From: Pseudomaricurvus sp033283175
GTDB taxonomy: Bacteria; Pseudomonadota; Gammaproteobacteria; Pseudomonadales; Cellvibrionaceae
Direction: 5' to 3'
Assembly: GCA_033283175.1 (NCBI GenBank)
Contig: JAWMQM010000002.1
Location: forward strand, 558,001 to 622,000
DNA length: 64,000 nt
In this document: in pieces, positions 24,609 to 31,798 of the stretch
How positions within the stretch are numbered: the first letter of the stretch is position 1
Layout: the number at the start of each line of letters is the position of its first letter
Program-made: the position numbers and the translations under genes
The notes under the pieces: generated by a model
Seen by the model: the letters and a program-made list of their open reading frames with translations, nothing else
Told to the model about the DNA's origin: nothing
The model's database searches: none

Positions 24609-26303
24609 TCAGGCACTACGACGGCCGTATGGCGGAAGTGTAACAATCCGCGCGTCCTGTTTTGGTCCACCCACAGTGAAGTGATAGAAGCTCTGCAGGC
24701 GCTCATCTTTAATGCCCAACAGTTCATGCACGGCGTCATCAAAGAAACAGCCAATACCGGTGCCACGCAAGCCGATGGCTTCCGCCTCCAGGTAGAGTTG
24801 CTGGCCCAGGGCGCCCGCTTCACGCATCAGCTCGCGGTAGCGCCAGGGTTGTTCCGCTACAGGCGCAAACTCCCCCAACATCGCCAGACTGAAAGCGCTC
24901 TGGGCGGCGATCGGTTGATGGCAGCTGAGCTTGCCAGCGGTGCGTTCTGCCTTGGCCTTTAACAGCAGATGGAGCGGCAAATGCGCCGGCGCCTGCACAA
25001 CCGGCTGCCACTGAAACTCCGTGCGTAAACTGCTGCGCATGGCCTCTTCCCCGGCGCTGCTGCGCGGCAGTGCATAGAGGCCAGGCTCCAGTCCCTCGAC
25101 ACGATGGACAAACAGCGCCAGGTGCAGATGCCCGGCCATGGGCAACGCCTGCCAGGGGCGGCTATGGAGCCGGGGTAACAGATGATCCAGCAAAACGAAG
25201 AAGTCTTCGGCAGCAATGCTGGTCTCGCCGTCGAAGGCCTGGGCAGAACGACGCTGGCGAATCACTTGCGGTAATTGATCACCGTACCGACCAGGCAACG
25301 GTTGTGGCCACAGTTGCCGGTCCCTGGCCACGGCCGAGGTGTCCAGGGTCTGCTGAAACTGCCCGACAGCACTGGCGGGCAAACGCCCAAGGATTTCGAC
25401 CTGGTCAATAAGCGGCCATTTATAGAAGTGACGGTGATCCAGTACGGCGGCCTTGCCACTCCACTCCGCATCAGCGAGAGCTGACAGCCAATCCACAACA
25501 CCTTCCGAAGTCACCCCACTGTCGGGATCGCTCGTGACCACACGCAGCAGGCAATCCGCCTCTTCCCGTTCGTTGGCAACAAACTCTTCACCGCGGTCTG
25601 TACCCAACAGTCGGTTCAATGTGACGTCATCCACGATGTGCGGCTGCAATTGCCAACCATTGAGGGCGGCGCCGTAGCTCAGCGCCGCCTGCGCATGCCC
25701 CACATCCAACTGGCAATAGCGCCAGGCGCGCTCGCCGTATTTCCAGGCTTCCCGCCAACTGACACTGGAAAGCCCAACCCATATTTGCGTCGTATCATTG
25801 CTCAGCGCTGGCAGATGACAGCGCTGCTCCAGGCTGTGGCAATCGGCACGATAGTGATAGAGTCCCGGCAACAAACCATCAATACCCACCAGCAACAGGT
25901 AGGCTTCCGTGGGATGCAGGTTGCCACTGGAGGGATTAATACGCATTGACCAGCGGGCGCCGCCGTACTGCTTCCACGCACTCAGGGCAAGGGAATACTC
26001 CAGCATCAGGGCCAGTCGTTCGAGCGTAACGGGCGCATGAGGGATATCCAACTGGCACTGAATCCCCTGATCCAGGCCGATATTGGCTGCAGCGTCCGGA
26101 TTTAATGAGGAATCAATGCCCAGCAGCGGCAATTGAATAAGGTCGGCGCCTTCAAAACGACGAAAGGGATCTGGCTGGCGGTCCCAGTCTATGGTTTCGG
26201 GACCCCGGGCATAGCCACTGAAATGGTGTTTAGTGCGCTGGTGGTACTCCACCACGCTGGCAACGCTGTTGACGTTGGCCTCTTCACTGACGGTGTCATT
26301 CAC
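24609..26303 (-). CDS. Double-domain SagB/nitroreductase-type flavin oxidoreductase in nif operon
   Basis: A 564-residue protein made of two nitroreductase-fold halves. The first has MRINPSSGNLHPTEAYLLL (about 120-138) and LLPGLYHYRADCHSLE, the hallmark of SagB/ThcOx dehydrogenases. The second has RQRRSAQAFDG (about 349-358, FMN phosphate site), GLEPGLYAL and a C-terminal GLRGTGIGCFFDD. SagB proteins oxidise azolines to azoles with FMN in RiPP pathways, but no YcaO cyclodehydratase or precursor peptide is nearby. In this operon a redox role in nitrogenase maturation is more plausible, though unproven. It lies 38 bp after the nifZ-like gene. Confidence 0.85.
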   Translation of the reverse strand: MNDTVSEEANVNSVASVVEYHQRTKHHFSGYARGPETIDWDRQPDPFRRFEGADLIQLPLLGIDSSLNPDAAANIGLDQGIQCQLDIPHAPVTLERLALMLEYSLALSAWKQYGGARWSMRINPSSGNLHPTEAYLLLVGIDGLLPGLYHYRADCHSLEQRCHLPALSNDTTQIWVGLSSVSWREAWKYGERAWRYCQLDVGHAQAALSYGAALNGWQLQPHIVDDVTLNRLLGTDRGEEFVANEREEADCLLRVVTSDPDSGVTSEGVVDWLSALADAEWSGKAAVLDHRHFYKWPLIDQVEILGRLPASAVGQFQQTLDTSAVARDRQLWPQPLPGRYGDQLPQVIRQRRSAQAFDGETSIAAEDFFVLLDHLLPRLHSRPWQALPMAGHLHLALFVHRVEGLEPGLYALPRSSAGEEAMRSSLRTEFQWQPVVQAPAHLPLHLLLKAKAERTAGKLSCHQPIAAQSAFSLAMLGEFAPVAEQPWRYRELMREAGALGQQLYLEAEAIGLRGTGIGCFFDDAVHELLGIKDERLQSFYHFTVGGPKQDARIVTLPPYGRRSA

Positions 26304-26341
26304 AACAGCTCCAATGGCTTATTCCATAACGACAATCTGGC

Positions 26342-26599
26342 TCAGGAGAGCGGATTGGGGCTGATCTCATCGGCAAGACAGGCCACTGGCGGGCCGGAGT
26401 TACCATCTTCCATACGGAAGCTGACCAGGAACAATTCGGTGTCCGGCTCCAGTTCCACATAGCCCGTGTTGATCAGCATCCCCATGGTGCCGGGCTGGGC
26501 AAACACCTCCCCGGGTTCACAACCGGGAACCGAACCGTCATTGATGATGGTGGTGGTTGCGTAGACAGCGTCACCTTTCTGCAATTCACGGTGCTGCAT
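26342..26599 (-). CDS. nifZ: NifZ-like protein
   Basis: An 85-residue protein matching the short NifZ domain: GDAVYATTTIINDGSVPGCEPGE, a central TMGMLINTGYV and a C-terminal FLVSFR...VACLADEI correspond to the GDxV...IxNDGxxPGxxxGE...GxxG...F...VGCxxxEL pattern. NifZ helps to fuse the second pair of [4Fe-4S] clusters into the P-cluster of NifDK. AGGAG lies 7 bases before the ATG. It is the second gene of a NifA-type operon between an unknown protein and the SagB-type enzyme. The match is by pattern only. Confidence 0.7.
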   Translation of the reverse strand: MQHRELQKGDAVYATTTIINDGSVPGCEPGEVFAQPGTMGMLINTGYVELEPDTELFLVSFRMEDGNSGPPVACLADEISPNPLS

Positions 26600-26703
26600 T
26601 GTACTTCTCCTGCGTCAAATCCGGTGGCATGCGGCGGCGGCAGCGGCCGTGCCGCTGCCCCGGGATCGCCGGCAAACGGAAAGTTGCCGGCGGTTTGTAT
26701 GGC

Positions 26704-27261
26704 TTATACGGCGCCCCACAACTCACGCTTCTGCGCGGTCACATCTGCAACCAGCTGCTCCATGGATTTCACAGAGCCCTTGGGCTTGTAGTCCTTCATC
26801 TCCTTGTAGACGGTAGCGATCTTGTCTGCGGGAGTCTGTCCTTTGAAATCACTCTTTTCCAGAGCCAGCTCATCGATGGCTTCGTTCCAGCACACACCCT
26901 GCACCAATGGGATAATCGCGATTTTGGTAGCACCCAGCTCGTAAACGGCGCGCTCCTTGGCGTTAACCACAAACAGCATAAACGCGAGATCGTCAGCGAA
27001 GTCACCACCGAATCTCTCCAGCAGAGTGGGCAGCATGGCCATGTCATCGAGACTGCCGATCAGCATGTGAACTTTATCGTCCGCCAGAATCACGCTGCCA
27101 CGCAGCACTTCTTCCGGTGGATTGGGGTGCCCCTTGTCATCCAAACCGCCGTCAACGATGACCAGGTCACCGCGATAGCCGAACAGCCCGGCAGTGGAAC
27201 TCTCTTCCAGGAAGTTGGTGTTAAACAGCAGGTTGTCAGTTTTGTAGGTATTGATAATCAC
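26704..27261 (-). CDS. Hypothetical protein, first gene of the nifZ-like/SagB operon
   Basis: A 185-residue soluble acidic protein with no family I can name. Features: N-terminal strands around GLFGYRGDLVIVDGGLDD, a central FGGDFADDLAFMLFVVNAKERAVYELG, then a helical lysine-rich C terminus (ADKIATVYKEMKDYKPKGSVKSMEQLVADVTAQKRE). There are no cysteine clusters, only one Cys (GVCWNEAID). GTG start with GGAG 7 bases upstream; 200-base leader after the sigma-54 promoter. Promoter and neighbours put it in the nitrogen-fixation regulon. It deserves structure prediction. Confidence 0.75.
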   Translation of the reverse strand: MIINTYKTDNLLFNTNFLEESSTAGLFGYRGDLVIVDGGLDDKGHPNPPEEVLRGSVILADDKVHMLIGSLDDMAMLPTLLERFGGDFADDLAFMLFVVNAKERAVYELGATKIAIIPLVQGVCWNEAIDELALEKSDFKGQTPADKIATVYKEMKDYKPKGSVKSMEQLVADVTAQKRELWGAV

Positions 27262-27335
27262 AACTTTTCTCCATAGAACGAACGTAAAACCTTTTCGAAA
27301 ACTTTTCGTAATACCCTGGGCGCCCCGCTTAGCTC

Positions 27336-27351
27336 TGTCGCAGATACGACA
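27336..27351. promoter_or_regulatory. NifA upstream activator site 1 (divergent nif region)
   Basis: Exact TGT-N10-ACA (TGTCGCAGATACGACA). It lies about 240 bp upstream of the plus-strand sigma-54 promoter at 27588. Confidence 0.65.
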
Positions 27352-27379
27352 ACCTGTTCAGGGGTGTACCGGTCGGCGC

Positions 27380-27395
27380 TGTCGAGTCAGCGACA
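27380..27395. promoter_or_regulatory. NifA upstream activator site 2 (divergent nif region)
   Basis: Exact TGT-N10-ACA (TGTCGAGTCAGCGACA), 44 bp from site 1 (about four helical turns), so the two sites should face the same side of the DNA. Confidence 0.65.
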
Positions 27396-27462
27396 AAGCT
27401 GTTCAGCCTGACACTCTGCAATCGAGTGCCTCGTCATCAGCCACGACTCTCTGATATACCTG

Positions 27463-27480
27463 TCGCAATCTCTGTGCCTG
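27463..27480 (-). promoter_or_regulatory. Sigma-54 promoter of the unknown-nifZ-like-SagB operon
   Basis: The minus strand reads AGGCACAGAGATTGC, with GG and GC separated by 10 bases and GGCAC and TTGC intact. Its NifA site at 27554 lies 76 bp upstream with an IHF site between. Confidence 0.72.
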
Positions 27481-27508
27481 ATTTTAAATGGCAGCATATA
27501 TCTTTATT

Positions 27509-27521
27509 TATCAATCAATTA
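27509..27521. promoter_or_regulatory. IHF-binding site
   Basis: TATCAATCAATTA fits WATCAANNNNTTR exactly and lies in an AT-rich tract between the minus-strand sigma-54 promoter (27463-27480) and the NifA site at 27554. This is the standard place for IHF-assisted DNA looping. Confidence 0.65.
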
Positions 27522-27553
27522 CAAAATATTTAGAGAATATTTATTAAGTTAAT

Positions 27554-27569
27554 TGTCAGGTTTGGTACA
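27554..27569. promoter_or_regulatory. NifA upstream activator site 3 (divergent nif region)
   Basis: Exact TGT-N10-ACA (TGTCAGGTTTGGTACA), 76 bp upstream of the minus-strand sigma-54 promoter and only 20 bp from the plus-strand one. Confidence 0.7.
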
Positions 27570-27586
27570 GGTCACGGAATCCTTTG

Positions 27587-27604
27587 CAGGCGCCAAAATT
27601 GCAG
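27587..27604 (+). promoter_or_regulatory. Sigma-54 promoter of the ABM-DUF2750 pair
   Basis: The plus strand reads AGGCGCCAAAATTGCAG: GG (27589-27590) and GC (27601-27602) are separated by 10 bases with a TTGCA -12 element. It lies about 125 bp before the ABM start codon. Confidence 0.68.
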
Positions 27605-27728
27605 CAAACGTAACAATCCACCCCTTGCTGGACGACGGCCCTCTTCTTGCTTGTTGTTACTGCTATGGTGTTAATGACATTCGGAAACTGACCGTTGTCA
27701 GCAACAAACAGAGCTGAGGAGAACCACC

Positions 27729-28031
27729 ATGTTTATTGCCATGAATCGCTTCCGTATCGCACCTGGCAAGGAAGAGGAGTTCATTGCCATCTGGAAACAG
27801 CGCGACACCTTCCTGCAGGAGGTGCCGGGCTTTAAGGAGTTTCACCTGCTACAGGGGCCCGGCAGCGACGAGTGCACCCTGTTCGCCTCCCATTCGGTGT
27901 GGGAGTCCGAAGCCGCTTTCAGCGACTGGACCCGCTCCGAAGCCTTCCGCAAGGCCCACGCCAACGCCGGCAGCAGTAAAGGGATCTATCTGGGGCCGCC
28001 GCAGCTGGAGTGTTTCACCGCAGTTATCTGA
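27729..28031 (+). CDS. Antibiotic biosynthesis monooxygenase (ABM) domain protein
   Basis: A 100-residue dimeric alpha/beta-barrel (ABM) protein, a fold shared with heme-degrading IsdG/HmoA proteins and quinol monooxygenases. Supporting segments are MFIAMNRFRIAPGKEEEFIAIWKQRD, the central FKEFHLLQGP and WESEAAFSDWTRSEAFRKAH, the usual W-F-x-W-x-S-EAF pattern. A GAGGA site precedes the ATG. It sits downstream of a sigma-54/NifA promoter region and 26 bp before the DUF2750 gene. A role in heme or iron recycling during nitrogen fixation is possible but only inferred. Confidence 0.82.
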   Translation: MFIAMNRFRIAPGKEEEFIAIWKQRDTFLQEVPGFKEFHLLQGPGSDECTLFASHSVWESEAAFSDWTRSEAFRKAHANAGSSKGIYLGPPQLECFTAVI

Positions 28032-28057
28032 CCAACCATTTTCCGGAGCCACAAAGC

Positions 28058-28471
28058 ATGCGTTACGCCCCTTATGAAAGCGAAGTAAAAGAGCTGGGAG
28101 TGATGTCGGAATCCCAGTTGCTGGAGTATTTCCTGACCCGGGTCTTTGAGACTGAAGAGGTCTGGGGACTGGAAGACGATTGCGAGTGGGCAACCATTGA
28201 GTTGGCAGCACAGCCGGCCATGCCCATCTGGCCCTACCAGCAACTGGCCAGTAGTGCCACCAGGCAGCTGGCTGCCGCGACCCACCTGCAGCCCACCGCA
28301 GAATCCCTGGAAGATTTTATGGAACACACACTGCCTTCGCTGATTGAGGAGGATGTGATGCTGGCGGTAATGTCTTCCGCAGAGAGTGTTGGGTGCCTCG
28401 TTTCCCCTCACCGCTTGCTGGATATTTTCGCCGGCATGATGGAAAGCGGCACCTACTCCCTGGACGCCTGA
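28058..28471 (+). CDS. DUF2750 family protein
   Basis: A 137-residue soluble acidic protein matching DUF2750: the opening LLEYFLTRVFETEEVWGLED, then AMPIWPYQQLASSA, ESLEDFMEHTLPSLIEEDVMLAV and a closing VSPHRLLDIF. Function is unknown in the family. The ATG at 28058 follows CGGAG by 7 bases, 26 bp after the ABM stop, so it should be cotranscribed from the NifA-type promoter. It converges on the end of the nifB operon. Confidence 0.8.
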   Translation: MRYAPYESEVKELGVMSESQLLEYFLTRVFETEEVWGLEDDCEWATIELAAQPAMPIWPYQQLASSATRQLAAATHLQPTAESLEDFMEHTLPSLIEEDVMLAVMSSAESVGCLVSPHRLLDIFAGMMESGTYSLDA

Positions 28472-28492
28472 TCGGTTGAGCCCTTAATTGAC

Positions 28493-28562
28493 AGAGAGCC
28501 CACCGGGGCCCAGCAGCCGAGGCTGTCCTTATCATCCCTACCCCGGGCCGGGCTCTCCCGTT
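28493..28562 (+). terminator. Long imperfect stem-loop after the DUF2750 gene
   Basis: GAGAGCCC (from 28493) pairs with GGGCTCTC (ending about 28559), and inner CCGGGGCCC / CCCCGGG also pair. A pyrimidine-rich run (CCCGTTCTCCCTTT) follows. A probable transcription stop, but imperfect. Confidence 0.45.
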
Positions 28563-28635
28563 CTCCCTTTCCCGCAGCCCTGCCTCACACCACCGCTGCC
28601 ATTGTGCCCGGTTCAGAAACGCAGAAACGACAGGC

Positions 28636-28669
28636 AAAAAAAACGGCAGGCTCTGAACGGGACCTGCCG
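28636..28669 (-). terminator. Rho-independent terminator of the nifB operon
   Basis: On the minus strand a 7-bp stem (CGGCAGG / CCTGCCG) is followed by eight T residues (A8 at 28636-28643 on plus), about 100 bp after the nafY-like stop. Confidence 0.88.
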
Positions 28670-28769
28670 CAAAAGGTTTGCCATTAAATTCAGAGAATTA
28701 GAGACAAACTGAACGCGAACTTGAAATACTCTCTGTTACAACAAGGTGTTAAGCGGGGATATGCGGGGT

Positions 28770-29519
28770 TCAGGCGACGCTTTCATCCAGACTCTCATCC
28801 AGTGACTGCCCGCGCCCGCTGAATTGCACCCGTTCTTCCGCACCCACACCCATGATTTTCGCCAACCACGGCGGCCGCTTACCACCCATCACCTTCTGCA
28901 GATCCACCAGTACATCCCGGGCCTCGCCACCGTCGATCTTCTTGATCGGATACACACCCGCCCGGATTACCTTCGCTGCCGCCGGTCCACCCACCGACAC
29001 CACGTACAGTACCTGGCAATCGCGGATAAGGTCCGCGCGGAAGCCATTTCGGTCATCGGAAAAATCCGCTTCCAACGCCGAGCGCACGTCCACCAGCCGG
29101 TACTCGGTAGCATTGACTTCATAGACCAGGTAGCGGATACAGGAGCCAAAGTGACCGTTCAGCGTCTCGCCACTGTTGGAGGAAACTGCCACCCGTACCG
29201 AATCAGGCAATGGATCCAGCCCCTCGACGATGTCGGGCAGGTTCTCCTCCTGCTCTTCGCCCCAGAGGATGCGTACGGCTTCTTTCAGTGCCGGCAGGCC
29301 GATGCCGATATCCTCACCATCTTCCTCCCCGTCAGCACTGGCAAAGGCTGTCTTCAGATCCGTCACGGTGACGGTTGTCAGACTCTCCTCATCGAGAACA
29401 CCTTCAATGCGTTGATGCAGGATATCCAGCAGGGACCCAACGGTGACGCCCGGCAAGGTTCGCGCGGCCAGGGCAATCCGCAGGGCCGCTTCGCGACTCA
29501 GATTTGCTTGTTCCACCAC
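28770..29519 (-). CDS. nafY: NafY/NifY-like protein with C-terminal NifX domain
   Basis: A 249-residue protein. The N-terminal about 95 residues are helical (REAALRIALAARTLPGVTVG, LLDILHQRIEGVLDEESLTT), as in the apo-dinitrogenase-binding domain of NafY/NifY. Residues about 110-225 form a NifX domain (VRVAVSSNSGETLNGHFGSC, RDCQVLYVVSVGGPAAAKVIRAGVYPI). NafY holds FeMo-co and keeps apo-NifDK open for cofactor insertion. In Azotobacter vinelandii nafY follows rnfH; here it ends the nifB operon. Start is GTG at 29519 (or 29516), with GGAGGTG upstream. NifY is the alternative name. Confidence 0.8.
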   Translation of the reverse strand: MVEQANLSREAALRIALAARTLPGVTVGSLLDILHQRIEGVLDEESLTTVTVTDLKTAFASADGEEDGEDIGIGLPALKEAVRILWGEEQEENLPDIVEGLDPLPDSVRVAVSSNSGETLNGHFGSCIRYLVYEVNATEYRLVDVRSALEADFSDDRNGFRADLIRDCQVLYVVSVGGPAAAKVIRAGVYPIKKIDGGEARDVLVDLQKVMGGKRPPWLAKIMGVGAEERVQFSGRGQSLDESLDESVA

Positions 29520-29558
29520 TCAGCACCTCCGGTTAGGTTGTTGTTACTCATCAGTTGC

Positions 29559-29831
29559 TTACAGTTGGAGCTGTGTCAGGCCCGGGGCTGACGCGCTTGC
29601 CGCCAGCTCCTCGGGGGTCTTGGCCTTGACGCTCAAAGCGTGCAATTCACCACTGCCCAACAGTTCGGAAAAGCCGGCCAGTACCAGCTGCTGGCGCTTG
29701 ACCGGCAACATACCGGCAAACGACGGACTCACCACCAGCACAGCAAAGTCGCAGTCGGCACCCTGTGCTTCGATATCGGTGGCATCGGGCACCGCTTCAC
29801 GCACCTTGGCAATAATTTCTTCCGCTTTCAT
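29559..29831 (-). CDS. BolA family protein in the nifB operon
   Basis: A 90-residue BolA/IbaG-type protein: the class II KH-like pattern appears as IIAKVREAVPDATDIEAQGADCDFAVLVVSPSFAGMLPVKRQQLVLAGF, ending with LHALSVKAKTPEEL. BolA proteins form [2Fe-2S]-bridged heterodimers with CGFS monothiol glutaredoxins. The gene immediately upstream is exactly such a glutaredoxin, so the two should act as a pair. Cysteine in GADCDF could be the extra ligand. ATG 29831 has GGAG 6 bases upstream. Confidence 0.85.
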   Translation of the reverse strand: MKAEEIIAKVREAVPDATDIEAQGADCDFAVLVVSPSFAGMLPVKRQQLVLAGFSELLGSGELHALSVKAKTPEELAASASAPGLTQLQL

Positions 29832-29887
29832 GTGTTCTCCTTCTTGCTGTCCGTGGGCACGCCTGCCCACGGACTATCTGGACCGGC

Positions 29888-30205
29888 TCAGGCCTCGGCG
29901 GCCTGGACCAGCAGTGGCTGCAGGGAGCCATCAGCCACCATATCCACCACAATATCGCTGCCGCCAATCAGTTCGCCATTCACAAACAGCTGCGGAAAAG
30001 TGGGCCAGCCGGAAATTTTGGGCAGGCGCTCGCGAATGAACGGAGCCTGCAACACGTTTACATACGCCAGGTCAGTACCAGTGCTTTTCAGCGCTGCAAC
30101 CGCCTTGGCGGAAAAGCCACACTCCGGGGCTTCAGGTGTGCCCTTCATGTAGATCAGCACCCGGTTGTCGGCAATCTGCTTCTTGATGGTTTCTTCAGTA
30201 GACAT
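29888..30205 (-). CDS. grxD: Monothiol CGFS glutaredoxin (Grx5-nif type)
   Basis: A 105-residue monothiol glutaredoxin. The active site is CGFS (Cys29) in GTPEAPECGFSAKAV; the glutathione-binding segments are SGWPTFPQLFVNGELIGG and the terminal DIVVDM. Such proteins carry a glutathione-ligated [2Fe-2S] cluster and hand it to apo-proteins. Azotobacter vinelandii has a dedicated grx5-nif at the same locus, after nifQ. The ATG at 30205 follows AGGAG by 9 bases. A BolA gene follows 56 bp downstream. Confidence 0.9.
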   Translation of the reverse strand: MSTEETIKKQIADNRVLIYMKGTPEAPECGFSAKAVAALKSTGTDLAYVNVLQAPFIRERLPKISGWPTFPQLFVNGELIGGSDIVVDMVADGSLQPLLVQAAEA

Positions 30206-30285
30206 AACATTCACTCCTCGGGGTACCGGAACAGCGCCTTTTTGCGACCGTCCATATGGGTTGCGCACAGATCAACAGGCCATAC

Positions 30286-30879
30286 TCAGTTTTCAGGACC
30301 AAAACAGTCGTGATAGGCGGCGCAGGCCTCGCAGCTGGGAGAACGGCAGACGAAATGCCCACCCTCCTCACACAGCTGACGGTAAAAAAACTTTTTCCAC
30401 TTCATATCGGCGTTGTTGCGAGCAGCCAGCTCGGGGAACGCCAGGGTAATCAGGTCAGACAGCTGGCGCCGGTCGGTAAAGCCCAGGTCGCGCCACAGAT
30501 GATCACCACCCATACAGCCAGCCGCGACAATCTCCGCCAGGGCCACTTCCAGCACATGGCGATGGGCACGATGTTGCATCAGCAGCTCACGCAACTCCTG
30601 CCACTCGTCGCGACGCATCTGCAGCAGCTCTTCACGCAATTCACCCTCTGCCGTGCCCCGATCCAGGCCATCGACATCGTGGGCCGACTGCAGGTAACGC
30701 TGCGACAGCCAGATAAAATTCAACGGGTAGAGGCCCAGATGATTCGGCAAGCAGCCGTGGCCAGCACGCTGCTGCTGCCACAGCAGGCGCAAGTAGTAGC
30801 TGTAGAGCACTTCGACCTTAACGACACCAGCCCCCTGCTCTGCTGTGCTATTGTCCAATCCTGATACTGCTAGATTCAT
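30286..30879 (-). CDS. nifQ: NifQ, molybdenum donor for FeMo-cofactor
   Basis: A 197-residue NifQ. The diagnostic C-terminal motif CX4CX2CX5C is present (Cys178, 183, 186, 192), which holds the [Mo-3Fe-4S] cluster delivered to NifEN/NifH for FeMo-co synthesis. LYPLNFIWLSQRYLQ-like and GCMGGDHLWRDLGF segments are also conserved in NifQ. Gene order nifB-fdxN-nifO-nifQ is as in Azotobacter vinelandii. It lies 33 bp downstream of nifO. Confidence 0.93.
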   Translation of the reverse strand: MNLAVSGLDNSTAEQGAGVVKVEVLYSYYLRLLWQQQRAGHGCLPNHLGLYPLNFIWLSQRYLQSAHDVDGLDRGTAEGELREELLQMRRDEWQELRELLMQHRAHRHVLEVALAEIVAAGCMGGDHLWRDLGFTDRRQLSDLITLAFPELAARNNADMKWKKFFYRQLCEEGGHFVCRSPSCEACAAYHDCFGPEN

Positions 30880-30912
30880 AATAATTGGCTTCCAACTCCA
30901 CTCATCACCGGC

Positions 30913-31353
30913 TCACAAGGCCACAGCCTGAGCTTCCGGACAGGGCTTGTGACTGCTGGAACACCCCTCACCGGGGGTGCCTTCTTCGTCTGGCAACCGC
31001 ACCTGCAGAATCTGCAACAGGTCTTCGGCATCAAAGCCCACCATGCAATTACCTTCACGCTCCAACAGTGGACGACGGATCAACAAGTGCTCCTCCAACA
31101 ACAGTGCCATGGCACTATCAGCATCCAGAGTGGCCGGAACCACGATGCCGCTTTTGATGGCCGGCGCACTGGGATTGAACCACTCGTTTACCGGCAGCGC
31201 CGCCAGGAAACGCAACAGCTCCTCAGCGCTCCAGTCGTGACGCAGGAGATTCTTCACTTGCAGCTCATAGCCAGCCTTGCGCAACAGATCTTTCTGCTTC
31301 TTGTTGGTGAGGCAGCCGGATTTTTCGTAAAAGGTAATGGGGGCGGAGCTCAT
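30913..31353 (-). CDS. nifO: NifO, ArsC/Spx-like nitrogenase-associated protein
   Basis: A 146-residue protein of the ArsC/Spx thioredoxin-like family: APITFYEKSGCLTNKKQKDLLRKAGYELQVKN is the redox-loop start, where one Cys occurs as GCLTN rather than CxxC, and RPLLEREGNCMVGFD matches the ArsC C-terminal strand. NifO in Azotobacter influences the molybdenum/nitrate economy and sits between fdxN and nifQ, as here. The ATG at 31353 follows GGAAGAG. The C-terminal Cys/His tail (GCSSSHKPC) is an extra feature, possibly metal-binding. Confidence 0.85.
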   Translation of the reverse strand: MSSAPITFYEKSGCLTNKKQKDLLRKAGYELQVKNLLRHDWSAEELLRFLAALPVNEWFNPSAPAIKSGIVVPATLDADSAMALLLEEHLLIRRPLLEREGNCMVGFDAEDLLQILQVRLPDEEGTPGEGCSSSHKPCPEAQAVAL

Positions 31354-31426
31354 ACCATCTCTTCCACTGTCATCAATTGGCGGCACACCCGAAGAGGCAC
31401 CACCACTCTTCACTCACACCACTGCA

Positions 31427-31705
31427 TCAGCGGGACTGGATTTCCTGCATGGCATCTTCCAGCAGTTCAGGTGGAATACCCGTAAGGGAGCCGTAGGGGT
31501 TCACCGGCATTCCGGAAGCATCCAGGATCGCCTGTTCAATAGGACAGATGCTGGCACATTGCGGATGGGCGTAATCCCCCTCGCACTCGGTGCACTTTTT
31601 GGTGTCGATCAGAAAGTGGGGGCTTGCCTGATAGATGGCGTCGCTGGGGCAGACGTCGTAGCACGCCCAGCAGTTAACGCAGGAATCAACGATTGCTAGA
31701 GACAT
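31427..31705 (-). CDS. fdxN: FdxN, 2[4Fe-4S] ferredoxin of the nifB operon
   Basis: A 92-residue ferredoxin with two cluster motifs: Cys9-12-15-19 (CX2CX2CX3C) and Cys38-41-50-54 (CX2CX8CX3C), the asymmetric type found next to nifB. It is thought to feed electrons to NifB for the radical-SAM chemistry of NifB-co. It lies about 125 bp downstream of nifB, separated by a stable stem-loop. The C-terminal extension (PPELLEDAMQEIQSR) is helical. Confidence 0.92.
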   Translation of the reverse strand: MSLAIVDSCVNCWACYDVCPSDAIYQASPHFLIDTKKCTECEGDYAHPQCASICPIEQAILDASGMPVNPYGSLTGIPPELLEDAMQEIQSR

Positions 31706-31769
31706 GTTGTTCTCCTTTGTGGGGACGACCGATGAGTGGCACCGGGGTTGCTATTCTGGCTTAAGTCAG

Positions 31770-31798
31770 CCGGCAGCCACCCAGCGGGTGACTGCCGG
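31770..31798. repeat. Stem-loop between nifB and fdxN
   Basis: CCGGCAG / CTGCCGG with a further CACCC / GGGTG inner stem. On the transcribed (minus) strand no T run follows, so it is more likely an mRNA-processing or stability hairpin than a full terminator. Confidence 0.5.

Noticed and set aside
24609..26303. A thiazole/oxazole-modified peptide (RiPP) cluster around the SagB-type gene
   Set aside because: No YcaO cyclodehydratase, precursor peptide or exporter is adjacent; the neighbours are nif-type genes.
27262..27330. Sigma-54 promoter immediately upstream of the 185-residue gene
   Set aside because: No GG-N10-GC arrangement on the minus strand in this stretch; the best match is farther upstream at 27463-27480.
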